Shown: piece after piece, positions 24,917 through 35,014 of the stretch | Layout of the letters: each line of letters opens with the position of its first letter | Numbering within the stretch: the stretch's first letter is position 1 | DNA from: Aurifilum marmelostoma | Taxonomy: Eukaryota; Ascomycota; Sordariomycetes; Diaporthales; Cryphonectriaceae | NCBI GenBank assembly: GCA_027559495.1 | Contig: JAMXSV010000017.1 | Span: 124,001 to 188,000 of the forward strand | Direction of reading: 5' to 3' | DNA: 64,000 bases | Position numbers and translations under genes: made by a program | The notes under the pieces: generated by a model | Database searches by the model: none | Told to the model about the DNA's origin: nothing | Seen by the model: the letters and a program-made list of their open reading frames with translations, nothing else

Positions 24917-25195
24917 GCCGACTGTGTTCCCCAGTCCTCACGACACCTTCACCTTTTTCTTTTTTTTTTATTCCTTGGTTTGTGGTGTTGGTTTATCCCT
25001 ACAGCAAACTGAGAGATAGGAAAGAGAAGTGTTGGTCGAGGTTTTGATTGATGTGTCTCTAGTGGCCGTCCCGAGATCCGCAGAAAAGAGGGGAGACGTC
25101 TTCGCGCTACTCGCTTTTTTTTTCTTCCTACGCGCGAGCAACAAGAGACAGAGAGCGCCTTTTCACGCATCACCTCACCGCCTGGGCATATCTTG

Positions 25196-25219
25196 ACCAC
25201 CACCACCACCACCACCACC
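25196..25219 (+). repeat. (ACC)8 repeat in the 5' leader
   Basis: Tandem ACC triplets about 95 bases before the transporter start codon, within a C/A-rich leader. Confidence 0.9.
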
Positions 25220-25313
25220 CCCACCCTCACTCTCTCACCTCCACAACAGCACACGCATCCACACATACACAGCCAGCACGGGCAATTGGGGGTGTCGGAC
25301 AACAACAGTCAAG

Positions 25314-27123
25314 ATGTCCAAGGCTGTAGACGATGTGATTGTGGCCCAGGAGGCGCCGACTCCGGCCATCGACACGGAGAAGGAGGGCCTTGGTATCGAC
25401 GCCTATGGCACCAAGAATGACAAGATCCTCGCCTTTGCCAAGTCGGCCGCCGACAAGGAGCACAAGATGACCCTGCTGCAGGGCGTCAAGACGTATCCCA
25501 AGGCCATCTTCTGGAGCATGCTCATCTCCACCTGCATCGTCATGGAGGGCTACGACGTGTGCCTGATCAACAACTTCTACGCCTTCAGCCAGTTCAACAA
25601 GAAGTACGGCACCCAGCTGGCCGACGGCACCTACCAGGTCTCTGCCGCCTGGCAGGCCGGCCTCAGCAACGGCGCCAACGTCGGTGAGCTGATCGGCCTG
25701 CTGATCAACGGCTTCGTCTCGGAGCGCTTCGGCTACAGGTGGACCGTGATCGCCTGCCTGGGCCTCATCGCCTGCTGGACCGCCCTGTTCTTCACCGCCC
25801 AGAACGTCCAGACCCTCCTTGCTGCCGAGATCCTGTGCGGCATCCCCTGGGGCGTCTTCCAGACCCTGACCATCACCTACGCCTCCGAGGTCTGCCCCGT
25901 CTCCATGCGCGGTTATCTGACCACCTACGTCAACTTCTGCTGGGGCCTCGGCCAGGAGATCGGCATCGGCGTCATCATGGGCATGCTCAAGCGGGACGAC
26001 CAGTGGGCCTACCGCATCCCCTACGCCCTGCAGTGGATGTGGCCGCTGCCCCCTCGCGGTCGGCATCTTCTTCGCCCCCGAGTCGCCCTGGTGGCTGGTC
26101 CGCAGGGGCCGCACCGAGGACGCCAAGAGGTCGCTCCTGCGCCTGACCAGCAAGCACGAGGAGTCGGACTTTGACGCCGACGAGACCATCGCCATGATGG
26201 TGCACACCACGGCGCTCGAGGAGCGGACCACGAGCGGCGCGAGCTACCTGGACTGCTTCCGGGGCCACGACCTGCGCCGCACCGAGATCGTGTGCATGGT
26301 GTGGGCCATCCAGAACCTGTCGGGCAACTCCTTCTCCAACTACTCGACCTACTTCCTCGAGCAGGCCGGCCTCAGCGAGAACTCGTCCTACGGCTTCGCC
26401 CTCGGCCAGTACGGCATGAACATGGTCGGCGTCTTTGGCGCCTGGTTCCTCATGACCCTGGGCATCGGCCGCCGCTCCCTGTACCTGTACGGCCTCTGCG
26501 GCCTGTGCACCATGCTCTTCGTCCTCGGCTTCCTGGGCCTCGTCCCCGACGCCCACAGGGACCAGGCCTCCATCGCCACCGGCGCCATCATGCTGGGCTG
26601 GGCCCTGTGCTACCAGCTCACCGTCGGCACCGTGTGCTACTCCCTGGTCGCCGAGGTCTCGTCCCGCCGCCTGCAGATCAAGACCGTCGTCCTGGGCCGT
26701 GTCCTGTACATCATCGTCGGTATCGTGTGCAGTGTCCTCACCCCTTATATGCTGAACCCGAGCGCCTGGAACTGGAGCAACTTTGCCGGCTTCTTCTGGG
26801 TAAGACTGACTCCTTTTTTTTTTTCTTTTGTTTCCCTCTTTTCTTCCTTCTTTCCCCCGGAATATCCCACAGCTGACCATGTCATCTCTCTTCAGGGCGG
26901 TATCTGCTTCCTCTGCATCATCTACACGTATTTCCGCGTCCCCGAGCCCACCGGCCGCACCTTTGCAGAGCTCGACATGCTCTTTGAACAGGGCATCTCG
27001 GCACGCAAGTTTGCCAGCGCCAAGGTGGACGCCTTTGAGGGGAGCATTGCAGGCAGCGTCATGGATAATTACAAGAACGATATCGATGCGAAACATTTGG
27101 AGAGGATGAGCCAGGGGTCATGA
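25314..27123 (+). CDS. Maltose-permease-like MFS sugar transporter (one frameshift)
   Basis: Alpha-glucoside/H+ symporter-like protein of the fungal MAL permease group. Exon 1 is 25314-26799 and exon 2 is 26896-27123. The N-terminus up to YALQWMWPLP and the continuation AVGIFFAPESPWWLVRRGR are in different frames. The break falls in the C5 run at 26049-26053, and removing one C restores a protein of about 570 residues. Signatures: EGYDVCLINNFYAF in the first helix, RFGYRW, PESPWWLVRRGR, NSFSNYSTYF in helix 7, and PEPTGRTFAELD after the last helix. The EGYD and PESPW pattern is typical of maltose and alpha-glucoside permeases. The Zn2Cys6 gene is transcribed divergently from the shared upstream region and could regulate it. 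The intron has a GTAAGA donor, a T10 run and a TTCAG acceptor. Confidence 0.88.
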
Positions 27124-28087
27124 AGAGAGAAAGTGTGCGACCGACATAAAGCTTGAAGAGTCTAGGAAGTAGATGATGGTATGTGTATCATTTTTTTTTT
27201 TTTTTTTTCCTCCCGAGGAGGATTGTCTGATGTTGAGCGAGCGATGAGATTTACGTGATCTACGATCTGTTGTTGTACATGATATAATATATATTATATA
27301 TATCCCACTATATATATATGCTTTTGTGCTTGATAGGATCCTATTGGACCGGATATCAGCATAGCCTTCGGTGCTTTTCCCGCTATTCCTCGAGAGAGAG
27401 AGAGTGCTCTCCACAAACCTGTGTTATTAGCCACACAGGGAAATATCCGCCCCGAGTCGGACCTCGTTTTCCAATCCTTCCTCCTACCAAGGCGGCAAGC
27501 ATTTCTCGCGAGCACATCACACCGAGCAGAGGGATCCACGTCTCCCTTGGATTTTGCCGGGTACTTATATCTGCTACATATAACACCGACTCGGACCCCA
27601 ACTTTTCTCCGCAAAGACCCGTTCCTACATGCAGCTAGATCGCCCGGCACAATGTCACCGACGACTGGGGCGTATCGCTCTTTTCACCCAAGTTTTCCAC
27701 TTTGTCCTCCTCCTAGGCTCCCCTCAATTAGCGGGGACGATCTAGCACCTGTTGTTTCCTGTGGTGGTCAGGATGATCATTGCCGGCCGGACATGGAGAG
27801 GGGGGACGGGGAGAAAAGAGAAGAGGTCACACGCAATGGCTTGTTGACGGGGCATGTGCGTTGCATGTATGGAGACGCACAGGCGGAGCAGGCACCATGA
27901 TGATTGACGGTCTTTATTTTTTTCTTATAAAAAGGGTCATGGGCTCGGGTGTTGAGGTGTTGTTGGCTCAGACGAGGAGACAAACAACCCTTGCTACTGT
28001 CCTTTATACCGTCCAGTCGTCCTCGAACAACACTGCTGTGTGACCAGTGTCTCTATCTCCACTCACAGCAGCCACTGTCCTCTCATC
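27124..28087. other. Intergenic region before the secreted protein
   Basis: Contains a T18 run near 27191, an AT-only palindrome-like stretch at about 27281-27320, and the promoter of the gene at 28088. No gene is supported. Confidence 0.5.
27926..27934 (+). promoter_or_regulatory. TATA box candidate for the secreted protein gene
   Basis: TATAAAAAG about 160 bases before the ATG at 28088, a plausible core promoter position given a short leader. Confidence 0.5.
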
Positions 28088-30028
28088 ATGCGCATACACA
28101 GCCAGACAGCCCGCATCCCAGCGGCCCTGGTCGCCATCCTGGCCTCCAGCAGCGTCGTCGTCCAGCCCGTCACCGCCAGCACAAACACGACGTCGAGGAC
28201 CCTCTCGGCAGCGGCGCAGAGCCTGTTCGACTACTCCATGCAGGTGCAGGACCTGAGGTTCGACGAGTACTACAAGTATATCCGGTACCAGGAGGCGGCC
28301 GGGGAGCTGAACACGAGGTTTACGGCCTGGTACACGGCGGGGCTGTTGTATCGGAACCAGGGGGGATGATGTCGAGAATGCAAAGGCTGCGATTGAGAAT
28401 ATGTGAGTAAAAAGAAAAATAGATTTACCAAAAACGGTTGTGGTTGGTTGGCTGGCTTGTGGTGCTGCATGCTGACCTGCTTGCTTACTTGCTCTTTCAA
28501 ACAGCCTCCGGGCACAGATGACTGAGGAGTATGACTCTGCTTGGTATGGGACTTATAAGGTTGCTCTGGACGGTCCTGTGCCGACGGAGAATTCTTCTTA
28601 CTGGCCTCCTGAGATATATGTGAGCTTGCTGTTCCTCTCGTGCCGGCACGAGCTATCATTCATAGACTCTTCCTGACAGGCCATATCTCACCCACTAGAC
28701 GACATATGATCCCAACTGGAGGGAGTTCGTCGGGTAAGTCATGATTGGCCTTGCTGTAAGATTGTCACGACGCATCCGAACTGACTTGGAACACAGCACC
28801 CAGCTCGTCCAACTCGTAGAACTGTATGAAGACCTTCTAGGCGACGATCTGGTCAGCCGCATCGAGGATGCCCTCGAGAAGGGCGCAGTAGGCGAGATGC
28901 GGCGCAACGGCAGCTACCCGGCGGGCGACAACCTCATCCTGGCCTATACAAACCCAGGGCTGATGCGCTGCCTGACGGTGGGCTGGATCGGGGCCCGGCG
29001 AAACAACGCCACGTTTATCAACTTTGCCAACCAGCAGGGAACCGCGCTCATTGAGCTGTTCCGGGCCAACGGCTCCGACACGCTGGGCGAGTACAACGCG
29101 CCCACCTACTACGGCATGGACGTGTGGGCGCTGGCGGCCAACATCGCGTACGGCCCTGCCAACGCCACCATGACGACCAACGCCGAGTACATCCTCGGGC
29201 AGCTGTGGGAGGACATTGCCGCGCACTACAACCCTTACCTGCGCAACCTGGCCGGGCCGTACGACCGGGCGTACACCCGCGACATGACGGCGCACTCGGC
29301 GGTGCTCTCGCTCTGGTGGTGGGGCCTCTTTGGCCGCGAGTACGGCGGACAGCCCCTGCTGGGGGAGGCGGACCTGCTCTACGACGTGGCGCAGGGTGCC
29401 GCCCTGGCACAGGTCATGGACGTGGTGGCCGGGTACATCCCGGAGGAGACGGCGTCGGCACTGAGAGCGACGGGGCGGTGGCAAGGGTCGCGGCTCCTGA
29501 CGAGGACGATCCGGGAGTCGCTGGACACGGAGGTGGTGCGGACGGCGACGTCGTGGGTGTCGTCCGAGGTCATGATGGGCGCCGAGGCGGTGGCCGAGAC
29601 GGTCAACCGCGGGGCGCAGTTTGTGCCGGCCATTGTGCACTGGGCGTCGGACCCGGCCCGCACGCCTACCCCCTACGTGGGCTTCTTCTCCCTGTACCCG
29701 TCGGCATCGACCATCGACGCGGTCGTGTCCGGGCCGGGGGTGCTGGAGGTGTCGTACCCCAACACGACGCAGGAGGGGGGCGGGCATCTTCACCTTTGCG
29801 GTCAGCGGGATCCCGCCCGGGTGGACGCTGGCCGGGAACAGGGTCGGGGGGCTGGAGGTGCTGCCGTGTCTGGGGGTCAACGTGTCTGCGCCGGGGCTGG
29901 TGAGGCTGCCCGTCACGGCGTCGAGCTCGGCGCTGGAGGATCACTACTACTATAATGTGTCGTGGGCTGTGCCGGAGGGGTTTGTGGGGGTGCCGGGGGT
30001 GAGGCTGGAGGTGGAGTATACGTGTTGA
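28088..30028 (+). CDS. Secreted protein of unknown function (two frameshifts)
   Basis: Exons 28088-28402, 28505-28619, 28699-28733 and 28797-30028. Correcting one extra G in each of two G6 runs (28360-28365, 29775-29780) gives exactly 564 residues. A signal peptide is clear (MRIHSQTARIPAALVAILAS, cleavage near residue 30). The mature part has many Asn-X-Ser/Thr sites. Its motifs RFTAWYTAGLLYRNQGD, SYWPPEIY, DPNWREFVG, NPGLMRCLTVGW, YNAPTYYGMDVWALA and LRNLAGPYDRAYTRDM occur, from memory, in uncharacterised fungal secreted proteins. The helical, Trp/Tyr-rich layout suggests an alpha/alpha-toroid fold like some glycoside hydrolases or lyases. The last ~100 residues look beta-rich. I cannot assign a reaction. 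Catalytic residues are unknown. Confidence 0.72.
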
Positions 30029-31071
30029 GATGTGGTGGGGGGGGGGAGGGATTCGGCGGCCGTTGTGAATGGGCAGCAGCTATACCAGACACTGCAGAGA
30101 TCTCTGTAGAGGCTTGTTAGTCCATCTTTCTGGTGGTACTAATGTATGTACTACTGTATGAGTAGCTCTTCTTTCTGATGGGGATTGCTGTATTCAGGGG
30201 CTGGGTGCCCTTGGACGGGGGGGGGGCGTCCCTCTGTCCGTGCCAGTAAATAAGATTACCCTGTCCTGTGTCTCTCTCATCTTGGGATACGACGTTGTAC
30301 TGAGGAGGGAAACAGGGCTGGCGTCTACCAAACTAATGGATCCTCTTTATCTTTCTTTTTTTTTTTCTTTCTTTTTCTCAATAACTCGGCTGAAGACCAA
30401 GTACTGGACAAGAAAATCTTCCCCAGCGCTATAAAAAGAAGAGGTCGACACTAAAATACAGCTGCAGCAAGCACTCTTGGGTACTGTACGCCAACCAAGT
30501 CCCCCCTTTGCCTCTTCAGGCCTAAAGCTTTAGCGGACAGGTGCCGCTACAGGGTCCCCCCCCCCCCCCCCCCCCCCAAAATAGCTCCCGCCCTCCGTGT
30601 GGTGGTGGTGGTGGTGGTGGGTGCCGCCCAGCCGGGTCCGATCTCCAGGGTCTTCTTAGGTTCAGGGGCTTCTGGAAGGGCTTGGCTCTAGTAGACAATA
30701 GGCGTGGGCCACGCAATCCCAATTTTTTTTTGTCTCTTTTTTTCCTTTTGAAGGTACCACACACAGTACTGTAGGAGGCCCCCCCCCCTCCCCAGGGCGA
30801 CTCCACCGATGCTCAAACGGCATCATACTATGCTATGCTGTGCTGGGTACAGTATATGGAGATGCAGGGCGTTTCCCGGGCGGGATTGTGGGTTGCGTAA
30901 TAAAAGTAAATGCCCCCCCCCCCCCTCTTCTTTTTTTTTTCCTCTTCTCTCTTTTCTGTCTACTGCTTCATATTCCATCTCTCTTGTCCATCATGACATG
31001 AAAAGAACCCTGGTGGTTGGTTCCCTTGCAGAAACAAACAAACAAACAAACACAGAGACAGCAGCGTCATC
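30029..31071. other. Intergenic region with long homopolymers
   Basis: Seen are a C22 run at 30556-30577, a (GGT)n tract near 30598-30620, and C- and T-rich runs at 30361, 30781-30788, 30914-30926 and 30930-30940. No gene is recognised. Confidence 0.55.
30556..30577 (+). repeat. C22 homopolymer
   Basis: The longest single-base C run noted in the window. It is intergenic, followed by A4 and, 20 bases later, GGT repeats. Confidence 0.9.
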
Positions 31072-32360
31072 ATGGCCGTCGCGGCGTCGCAGCACGAGTA
31101 CTCGCGTCCCCACGGCGCAGGGCTGCTGGGCGGTGCGCGGAGTCGTCATGTCAGGATGCTGGCCATGGCCGGTATGCTCCTCATTGTCATCTGGACACTG
31201 CGCCAGACGCCTCTGATGAGGATACGGGTGAGTCTCTTGGCTGCTGTCCCTTTGCCCTTGGTGTTCCTTCCTCCTCCTCCTCGTCGCTCCTCTTCGACGT
31301 GTGCTGACAGGTTTTCCCAAAAGTACAAGTCCGGCTTCGACATCGTCGACCCTGCCCACCCTCCCCCCTCAGCCACGGCCACGCCCACGGCAGCCTCGCC
31401 GGCAACAGCCCAGACAGTCCACCCCCAGCAGCAGCAGCGTCCGGTCGACCTCCCAGGCGACACCTTCTTCCTCAGCGACGCCCTGCACGCCGCCCTCCAC
31501 CCACCGCCCCCGCCGCCCCCCGCCGCCCCCTCCCCCGCGCGAGTTCCCGGCCTCGGTCGCCGTCCTCATGGAGACCAACCCCTCCGCCGTCCCCAACCTC
31601 GTCCCCGTCATGATCCACTTCGCCAACGTCCTCGGCCCGGACTGGCCCGTCGTGCTCCTCACCCTCCGCGGGAGCTGGGTCGAGCCCCCCCAGCCCGACC
31701 TTCCGCCGCCTCATGGCCGAGCAGCGCATCCGCATCTTCTTCCTCCCCGACGACACCGCCTTCCCCGACCACGCCTCCGTCTCCCGCTTCCTCACCCGCC
31801 CCTGGCTGTGGGAGCGCTTCGCCTCCGCCGACCGCGTGCTGCTCTTCCAGGCCGACTCGGTCCTGTGCAGCCGCAGCCCCCGCCGCCCCGCCGACTTTCT
31901 CGAGTGGGACCTCGTCGGCGCCCCCATCGCCCCGGCCTACGGCGTCGGCTTCAACGGCGGCCTGTCGCTGCGCAACCCGAGGGCCCTGCTCGACATCACC
32001 CGCGACCCGGCCGCCAACGACTTCGAGGCCAGGCTCGACGCCCACGCCGCCGCGCTGCGCAGGGTGCGCGAGGAGGAGGGGGAGGAGGCAGAGAGGCGCG
32101 AGAACGCGCGCATCCCCAGCTGGGAGAAGTTCGAGGACCAGTGGTTCTACGTCAAGCTCAGGGAGAGGGCCGAGCGGGGCGCCGCGAGGCTGCCCGGGGT
32201 CGAGGTCGCGAGCCAGTTCGCCGTCGAGACGGTGTGGGCCGAGGAGCCGCTGGGCTATCACCAGCCCTTCCGGTGGCTTACGGATGCGCAGAAGGCGAGG
32301 GCTATGGAGTGGTGTCCTGAGGTGGCCATGTTGCAGGACTCGAGCCACTTCTTTTCTTGA
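31072..32360 (+). CDS. DUF5672 glycosyltransferase-like type II membrane protein (two frameshifts)
   Basis: Exon 1 (31072-31227) encodes a short basic N-terminus and a membrane anchor (MLAMAGMLLIVIW), as in type II Golgi enzymes. Exon 2 starts at 31324 after an AAAAG acceptor. A Pro-rich stem follows, then a catalytic-like domain. DUF5672 signatures: LLFQADSVLC, FLEWDLVGAPIAP, GFNGGLSLRNPRALL, and EDQWFY with VASQFAVETVW near the end. Two extra C bases break the frame: one in the C runs at about 31504-31533, the other in the C7 run at 31685-31691. Removing both gives exactly 396 residues. Family role: putative glycosyltransferase, donor and acceptor unknown. An alternative acceptor at 31311 (GACAG) would put exon 2 in a frame with poor coding character. 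Confidence 0.75.
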
Positions 32361-32691
32361 GGAGCGTTGTTGTGGTCGTGGTTCATGGGCTGTTGTCATT
32401 TTTGGGGTTTTTTTTTTTTGGGAACATATATTTGTTTTACATTGCATGGTGTTGTGGCGCAGAAAAGGGTTCATCATCATAGAACGGAGGGGAGTATGAA
32501 CATTGTGTTATCCATTATCCTGGTCAATCCTGATTGATATTCATTCAGTCTGATTGTGTTTGTCGTCATCTACTCATCGAAAACATACTTTCCTCGGGTG
32601 TACATATGGAATATATCCAGCCCATTTCATTATTCATACTTTGTCCTCAGCATTACCTGCCCCTTCAGCTAGCTTAAGGGCTTCAGTCCTC
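32361..32691. other. Convergent intergenic region
   Basis: AT-rich 3' flanks of the DUF5672 gene and the four-TM protein gene, with a T11 run near 32409. No gene is present. Confidence 0.6.
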
Positions 32692-33427
32692 TCACTCGTC
32701 CTCGAATGATCCCGGCATCCTGAACAGTTCAGGCCGCGAGCCTGCCCTCTCATCACCCAGCCGCTGCGGCCTCCTCAGCACAGCGACAGTAGACCTTGAC
32801 CCGTGGACCCGGAGTGCCTCTTGTGCCCTGGTCAGGCGGATCCGCGCCGGAGACGACGACCTTCTCGGCTCGGTGGCCACCGGCGGCGGCGGCGGGGCTG
32901 GTAGGCCTGTGTTGTTGTTGTTGCTGCTGCTGCCGTATGACGATGATGATGACGACGACGACGACGAGTACCCACCGCCGCCGTAGTACTGACTCGGCGT
33001 ATGTGTCGACCAGGTGTGTGCAGACGGAGGGGCCTGGCCCTGTGGGGCCGAGCTGTATCGAGCGCGGCCCGGAGTTTTCGCCGCCGAGGACGAGGACGGT
33101 GACGACGGTGATGCTGGTGCTGAGGCGTGTGAGATTGTTCGTCCTCGTGATGTAGAGAGGGGGGAGGCACCACAGCTGATGTGAGAGGTCTCTGCCCTGC
33201 TCCAGCCACAATCGCAGAGAGCCGACGGTCGTCCACCTCAGCCACTGGCGACAGACACCGGCTGTTCCCGGCCCTCAGGGACCCGTATGACCCGATGCCA
33301 GGCGTGGAAGCGGGTGTCGTGGCTGTGCTGTTCGGGGTGCTGGTGTACCCGGTTTCTGCTGCCAGGGCCGACCAGTCTTTTCTCCAGGCTCCTCCTGCTG
33401 GCTCGTTTGGGGCTCTCTGCACGACAA

Positions 33428-33465
<38 letters not shown>

Positions 33466-35014
33466 CCAGCTCTTCTGCTGCTGCTGCTGCTCTCCAGGTC
33501 GCCCTCGCGTCCGGGCATGCTGGGCATCTTGGGCTCAAAGCACACAGGCGGCGGCAGCACCCCCGTCTGGATAGCCTTTTCCGAGACCGGCAGGGCCCTA
33601 GGACCACCAACCCACTGGCGGGAGGCCGAGATGTGGCTGGCCTCGGTGACGGAGGCCGCGAGCTGGTCCTTGGTCTTGCCGTCGAAGCTCGCCCAGGGTG
33701 TATCCTTGGCGGTCTTGGGGGGCGGGCGGGGCCCGCTCAGGACGCCGCCGCCGGCAACGCCGGGGAGAAGGTTGCTGGGCGAGTTGGCGGCGGCGATGGC
33801 GGCGGCGTGCTGGGTGTTGCTGTTGCCGCGCTTGGAAGATCGGCCGGAGCCGCGGCGGGAGATGCTGTCCTCGACGGCGACCTCGTTCATCGAGGCCATG
33901 ATGGCGGAGACGCGGCAGGTGATGACGCTGGGGGCGGAGGAGAAGCGGGAGGTGATGTAGGGGGAGGTCGAAGGGCCGTGCTGCCTTTTCGTCGACGCAG
34001 AGGATGAAGATGATTGCGGGTCTGTATGATGAAAGACAGCCCTCAAAAAAAGAGGAGTTTTGGTCAGTAATGTTTTTTTTTTTTTTTTTATTGTTAAATA
34101 TATATCGTTGCTTGATATAATAAAGAAACAACCTGGGGGAGATCGGTTCTCTTCAGGCCAGAACCTTGCCCAGCCTCCCCCGTTGGAAACCACCACCCCA
34201 GATGGTCCACATCAGAGATGCAGCTGGTGTGGGATCCACCCGTCTGCATGAGCGGGCGATCTGGTAGGTTCTGGTCCTCCTCTGGACCCTGAAGGCGAAT
34301 AAAAAAAAAAAAAAGACAAAAGACAAAATACAAAAGAGTACAAGTGCGGGGGGGGGGAGACTTACGTCACGACCACGCAGACCACCAGGTCGACACACGA
34401 CACGGGCACGGGGCTCCTGGAGACGGCGACACAGACAATGATCAGAGAGACTGCCCAGCCGATGGCGGCGAGGCGTGCGATGACAACGCAGCCCGAGTGG
34501 AGGGGATGCTGCGAGCAGGGCTGTTGTCTGTTGACCGGCTCGCCCTTTTTGGCCGCCTGCAGGTGGAGACCAATGTACAGCATGCCCAATATGGACTGCA
34601 GCGGGCGGGGGAGAGGGGGGGGGTAGGTTTTTGTCAGCGAGACCGTTGTATGCAGCAGAGCGTTGTGCCACCGTGCCGTGTGTCCACACCACAGATGATA
34701 TGACACACACACAAGTTGCCCTGGTTGATCAGGGAAAAAACAGTGGCTTCGAGACATACCGAGAACATGACCCAGCTCTGGCCGAGACAGTCGTCTGAGC
34801 GGACACGGTTGGCAAAGTGAAGACCCGACATGAGCAGGCCGAGGAAGCAGAAGACGAGAAGCAGCATCAGCGAGATCAGCATGAGCGTGGGCAGCCTGGG
34901 GCCCTTGGCTGTGTTGGATCCCTGCGAGGCGGTCGTGTAATGTGACTGCGCTTCCACCTTGTCGTAGACGCCGTCGTCATATCGGCTGGTTGAGGAGGAA
35001 GCCCGTGACTCCAT
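32692..35014 (-). CDS. Four-TM membrane protein with long disordered tail (one frameshift)
   Basis: Exons on the minus strand: 35014-34760, 34595-34366 and 34041-32692. The N-terminus is short and polar. TM1 is in LMLISLMLLLVFCFLGLL, TM2 in SILGMLYIGLHL, TM3 in LAAIGWAVSLIIVCVAV and TM4 in CVDLVVCVV at the exon 2/3 border. A cytosolic-looking tail of about 450 residues follows, rich in Ser, Pro, Gln and Arg, with an 11-residue polyQ and DTPWASFDGKTKDQLAA. Near the end the frame changes within the G6 run at 33159-33164. A run of 4 or 7 would join VVPP to LSTSRGRTISHASAP and continue to a stop at 32692. Total length is about 610 residues. The exon 3 acceptor is GAG, less usual. Function unknown; the tail may be a signalling or trafficking scaffold. 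Confidence 0.65.
33429..33492 (-). repeat. CAG-coded polyQ tract
   Basis: CTG triplets on the plus strand, read as CAG in the four-TM protein. They encode 11 Gln plus adjacent Ser codons. Confidence 0.85.

Larger units (their letters stand above)
23341..25313. other. Divergent promoter region, regulator and transporter
   Basis: Two kilobases between the Zn2Cys6 gene (minus) and the maltose-permease-like gene (plus). It includes an A13 run near 23661, G- and C-rich runs at 24000-24035, 24147-24155 and 24345, two short palindromes (24627-24641, 24672-24692), a TATA-like box and a CT-rich leader with ACC repeats before 25314. No coding sequence is recognised. Confidence 0.55.

Noticed and set aside
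26040..26060. Programmed ribosomal frameshift in the maltose-permease-like gene
   Set aside because: No slippery-site logic; the same C/G-run pattern occurs in many unrelated genes, so sequence error is simpler.
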